This document shows positions 1 through 11,592 of a stretch of DNA of 64,000 bases, piece by piece. The notes beneath the pieces are model-generated. The model was not told where the DNA came from and searched no databases. It saw only the letters and a list, made by a program, of their open reading frames with translations. The DNA comes from Luidia sarsii (taxonomy: Eukaryota > Echinodermata > Asteroidea > Paxillosida > Luidiidae). The translations under genes and the position numbers were made by a program. The DNA lies in assembly GCA_949987565.1 (NCBI GenBank), contig OX465114.1:2648474-2712473 (forward strand), given 5' to 3'. Positions within the stretch are counted from its first letter, which is position 1. Each line of letters begins with the position of its first letter.

Positions 1-1047
1 TAGACTGTGAGATGGCCATAGAGCTCTATACATAAACTAGAGTGCGTACTCATTGAGTGAGGTGTGCCGACAAGGGGACTGCGACGCCATTACCAAAGAG
101 GTGCAAATGCATGGATCTCTACAGGGCAAACTCATTATTATGGAAATCAATGGGCAAACTAGACGCGACGCGTCGAAGACTGCACGCCTACGCATACATG
201 TGCACCAACGTTCGAACACACACACGTACATGTGCACGTAGAATGCTCGTATTACGCATCCTGGTACCTTTTGCCCTCTTTGGTAATGGCAGACGCGCGT
301 CCATGTCGGCGCACGTTCGTACCGCGCGTTGATTGGGGAGTGCGCACTTTATTTTATAGAGCTCTATGGAGACGACCCACCTCAGGTGTCTGTCTCAAAA
401 ACTTGCCACCTTAGGGAGGTCAAATTCAGGCTAGAAAGATGAACACCAAGCAATAGCACTCCAGCGTGTATACAGTCATGCACGCAGGATCCTGGCAAAG
501 CATGTTCCCACATGCATGCAGTGGAACGTCGCTATAACGAACATCCCGGGATCCATGACAATTCTTCGGTATAGCGGTCGTTCGTTATAGCAGTTGCAGC
601 CACATATTGTGTACACAAAAAATCGTGATCCAAAGGGCATGCTCGTTATAGCCAGATGTTCGGTATATCGGCGTTCGTTATAGCGACGTTCCACTGTGCA
701 TACAGTTCTACAGACTCTACAGACTTATGGAACACGTATCACATCCACAGTACACCAGACTCATTTATTGAGCAAATAATCAGTTACTACCACAGACTCA
801 CAAAGTACAGTACTAGGCAAAGCCTGCTGCATATATTATTGATGTTTATCGATTTATTTCAAGTGCCTTGTCCACTTTTCTTTACACTTTCATTCATTGA
901 TTTGCAGTACAGTCATTAATTAATGGACACTATTTTCACTAAAAGATGACTTTTACTCATGTTATTTTTTTTGGGAGGGGGACGGATGGTGTTTTTTTGT
1001 TTATATTTTCATTTTATTAGTGTTTATTGTTTTCTTTGTTTTATCAG
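1..1047 (+). other. CEP126 intron (partial)
   Basis: This is intron sequence upstream of the large exon. Apart from the terminal-inverted-repeat element at 519-696, I see no exon or ordered structure. Confidence 0.5.
519..696. mobile_element. Short non-autonomous DNA transposon (MITE) with about 24-bp terminal inverted repeats
   Basis: The element begins CAGTGGAACGTCGCTATAAC and ends with its exact reverse complement; the identity continues a few bases further inward. It is about 178 bp long and has no coding capacity. The CTCG/TATAACGAA flavour of the termini recalls pogo/Tigger-type (Tc1-mariner) ends, but I see no clear TA duplication, so the superfamily is tentative. It sits in the CEP126 intron. 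Confidence 0.7.
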
Positions 1048-3327
1048 GTAACCATGGAAACAGGGCTCCGGCTTTGGAGGAAGCCCTGAAGTTGGTGGGA
1101 GCCAGCACAGCCCCGGCAGGTTCCATTAACTACAGGGGTGGAGGGTACGGCGGAGGGGCGGACTATCCCACTGGGTACAGAGGGGGGCACAGTGACGGAG
1201 GGGCCACTTACAGCCGAGAAAATAGCACCACCGACAGCCCCCACCGACGGCCCGCGCTGGATGCCAACGGCAACGCAGTGAGCGACGGCAAGGGGCACAG
1301 TTACCACGGTTACCCGACCACCGCCACGGCAACCTACAACGGCAGCCGGGACGCGGCGGGGCAGCGATTCCAGCAGACCTTGCACGAGCAGCAGCGTCAC
1401 TTGGTGGAACAGCAGCAGGCTGCGCTGAGTGAGTTCAACCGGGCCGTGCTGACGGAGACGTTGCCGTCCCAGGGGGAGGAGGTGCAACGGAGCAGCAGCC
1501 TGTCCAGCCTGGACAGCCTGGAAGAGGAACAGCCAAGGCCGCGTAAGAATCACACCCATCATGCATCTGGCTCGGCCGTCAGTAAGTCCAACCAAGCCAG
1601 TACTAAGCCAAGAGAGGACCACACGGCGGTCGTCAATTCCACGAGTCCTTATGGAAGGAACGACACTAGGACTGTTACGAATGGGTCCGCTGCAGCGACC
1701 GATAGATTCTTCACGTCGCAGAGTGTGTCTCACAGACAGCCGTCAGAGCCCGGGGACGCGCACACTACCACCGTCAAGGAGAGAGCCGGTGAGCTGCTGG
1801 TGGAGGAGACCAGCGAGAGCGACTTTGTCCGCGAGCCCGTGATGGAGAGCTCGCCGGTCTTCCTGCAAGGGTCCAGGGGGTCAGATTCGCAGCGGCAGAG
1901 TTGCGGGGGCCACGCGGCGTCGCGAGGCCCCCAGGCCTGGGCCCTGCAGTCCCCGGCCGATGGACCGCAGGTCCACCGCGCCTACGACGCGAGCCACTCC
2001 CCCGCGAGGCACTCCGCCGGGCCGGTGAGCGTCCAAGCGGGGCACCAGTTGTTCCCGGCCAGGACGACGGCCACGGCGGTCTCCAGCTACCCGGCGCGAC
2101 TGCCCGACCCGCCGGCCGATTACAGCCAGCGGCTCGGACACAAGGTCTCCGAGCACGACCCGGCAAGGACGGCCGCGGGCAGCGTCAATCCGAGAACGGT
2201 GAGCTTCTCTCCCGCCGATGCGCAGACCGGCGGCAGGCTTCAGGCGGGAGACTCGCCGGCGAGGGAGTACCATCCCAAGCGCGACGAGACGCCGCAGACG
2301 CCGGAGAGGATCGTGAAGAGCATCCTGAAGAGGACTCAGGGCAACAACAGCGCCTCCTCCCAGAGAGTCAAACTCGGCGGCTTCAAGGTCAAAGACAGCT
2401 TGGAGATATCGCGGGGGAGCCAGTCCAGCAGGTCCGACCGGAAGTCCGTCCGCTGGACCGATCTGAATTACGTGGATGAAGAAGCGCGGACGGATGAGGA
2501 CCGCAGGGCAGCGTCGTCTTCAGCGGGGAAACCAGAGAGGTTCAGACCATCTGCTAAGAGATCTGAGGACGGCCACGATGCCGTCCAAGCCAAGGTCCAG
2601 CATGCCGCAGTCTCCGGGACGCCGCCAAGGGGTCCCACCAGGCTGCAACGCAAGGCCCATCCGACCTCCAAGCCACCCGCGCCTCGGTCAGGCCACACCG
2701 GCACCCACAAGACCCCCGAGGCCGACCATTCCCGGGCGGCGACGCGAAGCAGTCAGCGCGTACCTAACCACCAGCATGAGACTAACGACAAGCAGGTCGC
2801 TGCGTCCGGCAGCAACAGCAGAGTCTATCCGAACGGGGTCCACCTTGACAAGACGCCGACTGACGACGAGATCAACTGGTTATGGGATAAGGTTCGGACC
2901 TGTCTGAACACTCAGGAGCAGGGTACCACCGGCTCTGACAGCTCTGTGGGCCGGCAACCCACCAGCGTCTCCAAGCAGTGCATCGACGGGAACCGGTTAA
3001 CAGCCAATCTCCGCGTCCATGCCCCAGCACCTCCCCAAGACTTGCCCACGGCCGGTCCCAAGAAGTACAACACCTACCCGAGGTTGCGGACCAACAGCGA
3101 CGCCGGCTCGTCCTCGCTGCGCAAAACGGCGCTGTTGCATCAGCGAAGGCAGCACGGCACCGGGGGTCACGTCCGTGCCGGGTACCAGGGAAGGAGTGGC
3201 CCACACTACGCAGGTATTCAGCCCAGTCCGCCTACGTCGGGGAATCCTCACCAGGCGGGTCCCGCGGGCAGCAGCCAAGGACCCACCAGAACGGCCGGGG
3301 GTGCATCTCATGTCCAAGACGGAGAAG
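1048..3327 (+). CDS. CEP126: CEP126 large internal exon
   Basis: The exon follows a pyrimidine-rich acceptor ending TTATCAG at 1047 and ends at GAAG|gttagt (phase 1). It encodes about 759 residues rich in Ser, Arg, Gln, Pro and Gly. The conserved islands are LEEALK, the Gln-rich helix with SLSSLDSLEEE, and SILKR...KSVRWTD. GC content rises clearly over the exon compared with its AT-rich flanks. Long open frames on both strands inside it are shadows caused by this composition. Confidence 0.85.
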
Positions 3328-6300
3328 GTTAGTCACGTCCCTCACTGAAAAAATCCCTCACCACAAAATCTGTTCAGGGGTCAGTCTTGCAACGTTTTAC
3401 GATCCATCAAAACTTGATTCAATGAGAGGTTTGCCCTGCTGGACGAAATGAGCACTGAATGCCCAGTGCCTGATGAAAAAAAAAAATCAGGCAGCTCGGG
3501 CAGGATTCGAACCTTTGACTCCTGCTTTCTAGTGCAGATGTTTTAACCACGCGGGTTGGAATCCCACCCGAGCTGCCTGAAATTTGTTCATCAGGCATCG
3601 GGCAAAGCACTGAGCATTCAGTGCTTCTTACATCAAGCAGGGAAAACCCTCATTGAATGACATTCTCCTCAATGCAGTAATTCAATGGGGGTTTGCCAAA
3701 CTCGACATACTAAGCACTAAGCACTCAGTGCTTATCACGTTGAGCAGGGCAAACCCTCATTGAATGACATTCTCCTCAATGCAGTAATTCAATAAGGGTT
3801 TGTCATACTCGACATACTAAGCACTGAGCACTCAGTGCTTATCACGTTGAGCAGGGCAAACCCTCATTGAATGACATTCTCCTCCATGCAGTAATTCAAT
3901 GGGGGTTTGCCAAACTCGACATACTAAGCACTAAGCACTCAGTGCTTATCACGTTGAGCAGGGCAAACCCTCATTGAATGACATTCTCCTCAATGCAGTA
4001 ATTCAATAAGGGTTTGTCATACTCGACATACTAAGCACTGAGCACTCAGTGCTTATCACGTTGAGCAGGGCAAATCCTCATTGAATGACATTCTCCTCCA
4101 TGCAGTAATTCAATGGGGGTTTGCCAAACTCGACATACTAAGCACTAAGCACTCAGTGCTTATCACGTTGAGCAGGGCAAACCCTCATTGAATGACATTC
4201 TCCTCAATGCAGTAATTCAATAAGGGTTTGTCATACTCGACATACTAAGCACTGAGCACTCAGTGTTTATTACGTTGAGCAGGGCAAACCCTCATTGAAT
4301 GACATTCTCCTCCATGCAGTAATTCAATGGGGGTTTGCCAAACTCGACATACTAAGCACTAAGCACTCAGTGCTTATCACGTTGAGCAGGGCAAACCCTC
4401 ATTGAATGACATTCTCCTCAATGCAGTAATTCAATAAGAGTTTGTCATACTCGACATACTAAGCACTAAGCACTCAGTGCTTATCACGTTGAGCAGGGCA
4501 AACCCTCATTGAATGACATTCTCCTCAATGCAGTAATTCAATAAGGGTTTGTCATACTCAACATACAAAACACTGAGCACTCAGTGCTTATCACGTTGAG
4601 CAGGGCAAACCCTCATTGAATGACATTCTCCTCAATGCAGTAATTCAATAAGGGTTTGTCATACTCGACATACTAAGCACTGAGCACTCAGTGCTTATCA
4701 CGTTGAGCAGGGCAAATCCTCATTGAATGACATTCTCCTCCATGCAGTAATTCAATGGGGGTTTGCCAAACTCGACATACTAAGCACTAAGCACTCAGTG
4801 CTTATCACGTTGAGCAGGGCAAACCCTCATTGAATGACATTCTCCTCAATGCAGTAATTCAATAAGGGTTTGTCATACTCGACATACAAAGCACTGAGCA
4901 CTCAGTGCTTATCACGTTGAGCAGGGCAAACCCTCATTGAATGACATTCTCCTCAATGCAGTAATTCAATAAGGGTTTGTCATACTCGACATACTAAGCA
5001 CTGAGCACTCAGCACTCAGTGCTTATCACGTTGAGCAGGGCAAATCCTCATTGAATGACATTCTCCTCCATGCAGTAATTCAATGGGGGTTTGCCAAACT
5101 CGACATACTAAGCACTAAGCACTCAGTGCTTATCACGTTGAGCAGGGCAAACCCTCATTGAATGACATTCTCCTCAATGCAGTAATTCAATAAGGGTTTG
5201 TCATACTCGACATACTAAGCACTGAGCACTCAGTGTTTATTACGTTGAGCAGGGCAAACCCTCATTGAATGACATTCTCCTCCATGCAGTAATTCAATGG
5301 GGGTTTGCCAAACTCGACATACTAAGCACTAAGCACTCAGTGCTTATCACGTTGAGCAGGGCAAACCCTCATTGAATGACATTCTCCTCAATGCAGTAAT
5401 TCAATAAGAGTTTGTCATACTCGACATACTAAGCACTAAGCACTCAGTGCTTATCACGTTGAGCAGGGCAAACCCTCATTGAATGACATTCTCCTCAATG
5501 CAGTAATTCAATAAGGGTTTGTCATACTCAACATACAAAGCACTGAGCACTCAGTGCTTATTACGTTGAGCAGGGCAAACCCTCATTGAATGACATTCTC
5601 CTCAATGCAGTAATTCAATAAGGGTTTGTCATACTCGACATACTAAGCACTGAGCACTCAGTGCTTATTACGTTGAGCAGGGCAAACCCTCATTGAATGA
5701 CATTCTCCTCAATGCAGTAATTCAATAAGAGTTTGTCATACTCGACATACTAAGCACTGAGCACTCAGTGCTGATTACATTGAGCAGGGAAAACCCTCAT
5801 TGAATGACATTCTCCTCAATGCAGTAATTCAATAAGGGTTTGTCATACTCGACATACAAAGCACTGAGCACTCAGTGCTTATCACATTGAGCAGGGCAAA
5901 CCCTCATTGAATGACATTCTCCTCAATGCAGTAATTCAATAAGGGATTGTCATACTCGACATTCTAAGCACTAAGCACTCAGTGCTTATTACGTTGAGCA
6001 GGGCAAACCCTCATTGAATGACATTCTCCTCAATGCAGTAATTCAATAAGGGTTTGTCATACTCGACATACAAAGCACTGAGCACTCAGTGCTTATCACA
6101 TTGAGCAGGGCAAACCCTCATTGAATGACATTCTCCTCAATGCAGTAATTCAATAAGGGATTGTCATACTCGACATTCTAAGCACTAAGCACTCAGTGCT
6201 TATTACGTTGAGCAGGGCAAACCCTCATTGAATGACATTCTCCTCAATGCAGTAATTCAATAAGGGATTGTCATACTCGACATTCTAAGCACTAAGCACT

Positions 6301-9300
6301 CAGTGCTTATCACGTTGAGCAGGGCAAACCCTCATTAAATGACATTCTCCTCAATGCAGTAATTCAATAAGGGTTTGCCAAACTCAACATACTAAGCACT
6401 GAGCACTCTGTGCTTATCACGTTGAGCAGGGCAAACCCCCATTGAATGACATTCTCCTCGATGCAAACCTCATGTTATATCTATGATGCAGAGCACTCAG
6501 TGCTTATTACGTTGAGCAGGGCAAACCCTCATTGAATGACATTCTCCTCCATGCAGTAATTCAATAAGGGTTTGTCATACTCGACATACAAAGCACTGAG
6601 CACTCAGTGCTTATCACGTTGAGCAGGGCAAACCCTCATTAAATGACATTCTCCTCAATGCAGTAATTCAATAAGGGTTTGCCAAACTCAACATACTAAG
6701 CACTGAGCACTCTGTGCTTATCACGTTGAGCAGGGCAAACCCTCATTGAATGACACTCTCCTCAATGCAAACCTCATGTTATATCTATGATGCAAAGCAC
6801 TAAGCACTCAGTGCTTATCACGTTGAGCAGGGCCAACCCTCATTGAATGACATTCTCCTTGATGCAAACATGATATTAGACTGTAGCAGTTGGAGGAAGT
6901 TTGTAGTCGCCTGCTCCGTAGCCGAATGACAATGACTTGGTTTCCTCTCTTGTTTGGTAGTGAGTGACAGCCTGTTAGCCTTTCAACACGCCGAGCATTT
7001 AGCAGCGCAGGAAGGTCTGTCTGAGGCAGACATTGCAGCGGCCATGGAACACTCCAGGACCAATGCCTTCATGCAGAAAGGTGAGGTCACCACAGGTCAT
7101 GGGTCAGTCAGTTACAGTTCAAAGGTTAAAGTTCAGTCATCAAAGGTTGACTTCAATCTCATTATTTTTCTTTTGCTCTCTTTTACATGCATTGAAAAGA
7201 CTGAAGAATTTCAATGCTGCTATCAAAATTTGCAAAACAAATTTGTTTTCTTTCTTTCAAGAAATCATTATACATTGTATTCAGCGTTTAAAATAATACT
7301 TCACCATGTTTAAAGACCCGAGACAACATTGGGAAGATCGGAAAACATCGATGTCCACAGATTTCCTTCTAATTTACACAGTTTGTAGATGATCATGATA
7401 GAATCCTCATGTTGAAATCTTACAGTCTGGAATGCTGTACTTTTCGAGAAATCTTCACTCAAACATCGACAAATAGTTTATTACTTGCAAGTCATAAACT
7501 ATTTCTTACACTACAGAATGGTGCAAAAACGTGACGTTTTTTTTACCTTGTTCTACTTTCTCAGATCACCATTTTAGCTAAAACCTTCTCAGGGTTGCTT
7601 TTTGGGGATGTTTAATTTGTTTAACACACAAACTGTGGCAATATTGTGATCTTTACCGATGTTGTATTGGGCCTTTAAAACATCTGTCGTTTTAACTGCT
7701 CAGTTTGTTTTTTCAATTTATGTGTTTATTTATCCTTCTTATATTTGGCTTTGTTTCCCATTGCAGCACCAACTGCACTGTCCATGGAAGAACAGAGAAT
7801 TCTTGAGTCTCTTGACAAACTGAACGCTCAGCTGAGAAGTAAGTCATGAAACAGTTGTAGGCTAATGAACTATTCATGCATGACAATGACTGTTTCATGT
7901 CTGAATATCGAGATCCCATTGGTATCTCTGTCAGTTTTCGGAGTTTCCCTTTATTTGTCTGACTTGAATTGAAACAAAAACTGCATCCACTTTGTGTGAT
8001 TGCTGAACTTCTGTAGTCTGGTTTACAACAGTTGGGTTTTTTGGGCATCTGAATGAAAGTGGGGGTGGGATCCCTGGAGATGTACGGCATTTAATGGTTG
8101 AATTGCTTCTGACTGGTGCCCCCACCCTGGCAAAGACTAGTTGACTATTAGGGATGGCCACCATCTAAGGGCTGGATAGCTTAGATGGTAAGAGCACTGG
8201 TACGCAAACCAGAGTTCTCAGGTTCAAGTTCCGGTCCAGTCAAAGTTTTCTTTTTCCATTTTTCAAATTGTTTGTTCTCAATTAATCAACCAATTAAAAA
8301 TTTGGCATAGAAAACTTGCGCTGGACCAGGGTTGACTATTAGACTAGTTGACTATTAGGGAAGGCCACCATCTAAGGGCTGGATAGCTCAGATGGGAGAA
8401 CACCAGTACATTAATCCAGAGGTCTCGGGTTCAAGTCCTGGTACAGTCAAAGTTTTCTTTGCCAATTTTTCTATTTCTTCATAGTCATTTTTGTCTTTGT
8501 TTGTGCTGACTTAACTTTTAATTATACTATACATGTGTTCAGTTATTGAAGTAAATGGTTCCCTTGTTGAAAGAAAGTAAATCTGCTTTCATTTCATTTC
8601 TTCAAAAGACCTTGGAGTAAGGTCCTGATTGGACAGACACAGGCCCAGAAAGCAGTCTGTGACCTTTGTTTTAATTTCTTGTTTTTATTTTTTCAGCTGT
8701 GACATCGGAAACCAATGCAGCCACGCAGCCATTCATGATGATGCAACCCAAGCCACCACCTCAGGTAAGTTTTTTTGTGAGAAATGGGTTCCACTGGGTA
8801 CAGTCCATGATGGTTTACTGTATGGAATGGGCTCCACTGGGTACAGTCTATGATGGTTTATTTTAAGGAATGGGTTACACTGGGTACAGTGTATGATGGT
8901 TTATTTTAAGGAATGGGTTGCACTGGGTATAGTCTGTGATGGTTTATTTTAAGGAATGGGTTACACTGGTTACAGTGTATGATAGTTTGTTATATGGAAT
9001 GGGTTACACTGGGTACAGTGTATGATGGTTTGTTATATGGAATAGGCTACACTGGGTATAGTCCATGATGGTTTATTGTATGGAATAGGCTACACTGACC
9101 TATCAAACGTGCGGGGGTCATTGATCCTTTGTTATGATGCATCATAAGGCATGGGAGAAATCCACTGCTGATATATTATCCATCCGTGCATTCCCATCCT
9201 TAGTCTAGATTCTTAATTTTTGTTTCCTCCAGGGATCAGCCTATAGAAGCCAGCGTCCCATCAGCGCCCGTCAGAAGGCCGCGGCCAATCCAAGCATTGC

Positions 9301-9361
9301 CCATCGCGTCCGAACGCTGTCCGCAGATCGAAGCAATGCACGGATCAACTACTACCACTGA
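1048..9361 (+). CDS. CEP126: CEP126 homologue, 3' part (five exons, 5' end outside window)
   Basis: CEP126 is a centrosomal and ciliary-base protein. Coding exons are 1048-3327, 6961-7080, 7767-7838, 8697-8764 and 9233-9361 (TGA); phases agree at every junction and give about 888 residues. Recognition rests on ordered blocks that match human CEP126 as I remember it: LEEALK near the start of the big exon, a Gln-rich helix (1362-1455) followed by SLSSLDSLEEE, SILKR with KSVRWTD (about 2318-2470), EGVSDSL across the first junction, and MEEQRILESLDKL in exon 3. The N-terminal coiled-coil exons must lie upstream of base 1. Between the blocks the protein is low-complexity and probably disordered. 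The 3'UTR runs to an AATAAA near 10546. I am confident of the family and less sure of the exact acceptor of the first exon. Confidence 0.88.
3418..3660. mobile_element. Fold-back element with tRNA-like core, probable source of the adjacent satellite
   Basis: Nested inverted repeats span the whole element. The outer arms contain TTCAATGAGAGGTTTGCCCT and its imperfect complement; the inner 14-bp arms TCAGGCAGCTCGGG / CCCGAGCTGCCTGA are perfect (3487 and 3567). The core (3487-3580, best read on the minus strand) has a GGTTCGAATCC B-box-like sequence. The right half has the same order of motifs as the 107-bp satellite that follows. There is no protein-coding capacity. Confidence 0.6.
3606..6870. 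repeat. 107-bp tandem satellite (about 30 copies) in the CEP126 intron
   Basis: The phrase GCAGGGCAAACCCTCATTGA recurs every 107 bp. Two unit types alternate in the first part (one with CAATGGGGGTTTGCCAAAC, one with CAATAAGGGTTTGTCATAC), giving a 214-bp dimer. A block of about 970 bp is itself duplicated: the rare variant CAGTGTTTATTACG occurs at 4261 and 5231. Each unit holds two potential hairpins, one from GGCAAACCCTCATTGAAT paired with ATTCAATNNGGGTTTGCC and one from AAGCACTGAG/CTCAGTGCTT with a 2-base loop. The last copies are degenerate and interrupted by AACCTCATGTTATATC. Confidence 0.95.
6961..7080 (+). CDS. CEP126: CEP126 exon with conserved VSDS block
   Basis: The acceptor is TTGGTAG and the donor AAAG|gtgagg. 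The G left by the previous exon plus TG gives Val, so the junction reads EGVSDSLLAFQHAEHLA. This parallels the EEVSDS...AENL segment of vertebrate CEP126. The exon ends in phase 1. It lies directly after the 107-bp satellite. Confidence 0.85.
7310..7678 (+). repeat. Dispersed ~370-bp element, copy 1 of 4
   Basis: The same sequence, starting near ACAACATTGGGAAGATCGG and ending near GATGTTGTATTGGGCCTTTA, also occurs at about 24044-24405 (opposite strand), 42612-42953 and 62324-62680. The ends are short imperfect inverted repeats (GGCCCAATACAAC type), suggesting a non-autonomous DNA element. Here it lies in a CEP126 intron. Confidence 0.7.
7767..7838 (+). CDS. CEP126: CEP126 exon with EEQRILESLDKL block
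   Basis: The acceptor is CCATTGCAG and the donor GAGAA|gtaagt. The exon encodes LSMEEQRILESLDKLNAQLR, close to the SAEEQKILESLNDL helix near the C-terminus of vertebrate CEP126. Both ends are phase 1, so the exon can be skipped without a frameshift. Confidence 0.85.
7930..8300 (+). repeat. tRNA-derived SINE, copy 1
   Basis: The tRNA-like head is at 8169-8241: A-box-like TAGCTTAGATGG, a CTGGT/ACCAG anticodon-like stem and B-box-like GGTTCAAGTTCC, followed by GGTCCAGTC. The loop is one base short of a real anticodon arm, so this is not a functional tRNA. A flanking module (TTGAATTGCTTCTGACTGG...CCCCCACCC...GACTAGTTGACTATTAGG) recurs with the head elsewhere in the window. Confidence 0.75.
8330..8460 (+). 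repeat. tRNA-derived SINE, copy 2
   Basis: The head GGGCTGGATAGCTCAGATGG at about 8377 is followed by GGTCTCGGGTTCAAGTCCTG and a 3' tail CAAAGTTTTCTTTGCCAATT, the same as in copy 1. It is tandem with copy 1 inside a CEP126 intron. Confidence 0.75.
8697..8764 (+). CDS. CEP126: CEP126 penultimate exon
   Basis: The acceptor is TTTTTTCAG and the donor CCTCAG|gtaagt. The exon encodes about 23 residues ending MMMQPKPPPQ and leaves phase 0. I see no conserved motif; it is included because phase and splice sites join it cleanly to its neighbours. A 43-bp minisatellite starts just after the donor. Confidence 0.7.
8785..9095. repeat. ~43-bp minisatellite (about 7 copies)
   Basis: The unit GGAATGGGTTACACTGGGTA with CAGTNTATGATGGTTTATT recurs every 43-44 bp. 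The array begins about 20 bp inside the intron that follows the penultimate CEP126 exon. Confidence 0.85.
9233..9361 (+). CDS. CEP126: CEP126 terminal exon
   Basis: The acceptor is TTTCCTCCAG. The exon has 42 codons, is basic, begins GSAYRSQRPISARQKAA, ends NARINYY-His, and then TGA at 9359-9361. Phase 0 matches the previous exon. A Ser/Arg-rich tail is usual for this type of centrosomal protein, but I cannot align it residue by residue. Confidence 0.7.
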   Translation, partial: GSAYRSQRPISARQKAAANPSIAHRVRTLSADRSNARINYYH

Positions 9362-10570
9362 GCAAGCCCTTAGGAGACGGCTGGCGATTTCCGTAGTTTC
9401 TGGCAGCCTCGAGGAGGTGTCTCAAGAATGGAGGAAGGAAGGAAGACGGCTCCGTCCACCATTGGGCTCGCCGAAGATCCTGACTGCAAAGTGATGTCGT
9501 CGGAACCATCTCGTGATGTCAACGTTGCGGTACAGGGCTATTTGACCTAATTGCAACTTTGACGGGTTAGAATGGCTCCCAAGGTTCCACGAAATCGACT
9601 TCAGGTTGTATTTGACGACAGAAAGAGTTGGGGATGTTTCAGACGGAGGCAGGAGAAGACAGAGCCACTTTGGAGCCAGGAAGCAGAGGCATTTTGATCC
9701 GACTGTGATCGTCATCAAGCGTTCCGAGACACTCGTGATCAGATGCTCAGGTTTTGGGGCTCGAATTTGTCAGGAAAAGTTTGGAAGAGTGCTGATGAAG
9801 TGGGGAGTAAGGCGTGGTGAGGTATTTACCTAAAACGAGCGTTCAAACAAATCAGTAAACAAACAGACAAACAAACACACCCTGACAAAGAAACTCTGTT
9901 TCCTTTTCAAGATTACTTATCACCCAAACACTGCTTTTCCTCGATTTGTACATGCAATGTATGTATTTAGGCAGTGTATATTCACCTGGCAATGACATTT
10001 CTTCCTGCAGGTCGTTCCTGCTGATGTTTATGCATATCCGTGATCACTCTTTACTCTGATTGGCCAACGTCAGAGTATACAGCATACATGAATATGCATG
10101 ATGCAATGACAATTGGCCAATCAGGTACCGGCAGAATAATGCCGTTGCCTAGTGAATATAACCTGCCATGTATTCATCATACCTATCTTTTGATTGATTC
10201 TAACAATCATAACTAGACTTAGTAAAGGTGGCTGGGGAATTTGAAACAATTTGGAAACTCACAACTGTTTTTGTTTTTTCCCATGTTAGATGTGTGTAGG
10301 TCACTTCACTTCATATTCTTGTCATTCACTACTTTCTAATTCACTACCTTCTAGTAAGTTCTTACGTTTTTATTTGTATGCTTACTCAGTAAGCCAATTC
10401 ATCAGAGGTATTCACTGGAAATATCTCCTCAAATGTTAGTTTTTTTGAGATAAATTATGAGATATGCCATTCATTCCATCCAAGTTTAGTTCGTCCAGTT
10501 GTGAAGAGGTGTCTACTACTTTTTATCATAAATTTTAACAAATGAAATAAATGTGACATTTTTGTGCTAC
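9362..10570 (+). other. CEP126: CEP126 3' untranslated region and polyadenylation signal
   Basis: No supported coding potential was found here. An AATAAA at 10546-10551 in AT-rich sequence is the best polyadenylation signal, so the 3'UTR would be about 1.2 kb. The end point is inferred; other AT-rich signals farther on could also be used. Confidence 0.45.
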
Positions 10571-11362
10571 TTGTAACCTATTCACATTATCCTCTCATTT
10601 TGAAGAGTTTTAATATTTTCCATGGCAACATGTACATTAAAGTAATGTGTATATAGATAGGTATATGCCAGATATTAAAATAGCTTTACCTATGTGTTCT
10701 TTGGATATTGTTTGTTGGGTATCTTTTTTTCTAAAAGTCTGTTTGATTAACTTTTTAGTGCCATTGCAGAAACTTGATTGCAGAATTTTATTTAATTTTG
10801 TTTACACTAATTTATTTATTCTTTAATTTGCTCGTCCCTTCGTTTATATTTATGCTGATAAGAATTTTAATATTCATGAAGAAATTTCTGATGTCATCAC
10901 AGGATCATGCAACAGAAACCCAATTGGTTGTGTACAAAAGTTTTTGAAAAATGTCTGGTTTTTCCTGCAGACCTATCCCTTAACATGTTGATCTACTGCC
11001 AAAATGTATGCGCATAAATCATTTTATGTTAGTGAAGTTTTTCATCAAACCTAAACCAGAGGGATTAATTTGCACTTTTTTTTGCACTTTGAAAATTAAT
11101 GTTTGGGGGGGGATTTTTTTGTTTAATAGTGGGTTCCTGAGATTACCTTTAAATATCGCCCTCATTTTTATCAGGATATTTTTAAAGGTACAAAAAGGTG
11201 ACCAATTTCTAACTCCACTCAGAAAAAGAAGCTTGCCAATATGTTTGTACACTTCAGATCCCCAGATGACAGCAGAAAATGAGCTTGACTGTGATATTGA
11301 ATGCAGGGACCCTTTAATTGAATCAGACGTTAAACACCTATTATTTTGTTTACCAACGTGCA
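10571..11362. other. Intergenic, AT-rich, nothing recognised
   Basis: No gene, array or dispersed repeat was identified by eye between the CEP126 3'UTR and the palindrome at 11363. Confidence 0.4.
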
Positions 11363-11472
11363 TAGGCTGGTTCCCGTCCCCTGCCTGGTCTCCAGACGTC
11401 TCACGTCCTCCGAAATATATTTCGGAGGACGTGAGACGTCTGGAGACCAGGCAGGGGACGGGAACCAGCCTA
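11363..11472. repeat. Perfect 110-bp palindrome (55-bp arms, no spacer)
   Basis: Sequence TAGGCTGGTTCCCGTCCCCT... reads identically on the other strand through the centre at 11417/11418, within AAATATATTT. All 55 base pairs match. Outside, A (11362) and C (11473) break the symmetry. It begins 121 bp upstream of the candidate ATG at 11593 (measured from the palindrome end). Confidence 0.95.
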
Positions 11473-11592
11473 CAGCGTGCGATCAATGAACTTTTATTTT
11501 TTTCCCGCCGTAGATGGTGTCAGGTCGCTGACACATTCCCATATGCCGTCATCATCTGTACGTTGAGGCGCGCATAGTAAATAACAACTTTC

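Noticed and set aside
1044..1733. Long minus-strand and alternative plus frames across the CEP126 exon (1044-3451)
   Set aside because: Shadows of the GC-rich CEP126 exon; the CEP126 frame alone carries the conserved blocks and joins the next exons in phase.
3606..6870. CRISPR-like array
   Set aside because: Units are contiguous without unique spacers and the setting is eukaryotic; it is a satellite.
8169..8241. Functional tRNA genes (also at 8377, 26241, 30132, 30967, 43842)
   Set aside because: The anticodon arm is a base short, acceptor ends do not pair well and the heads are attached to a shared SINE body.
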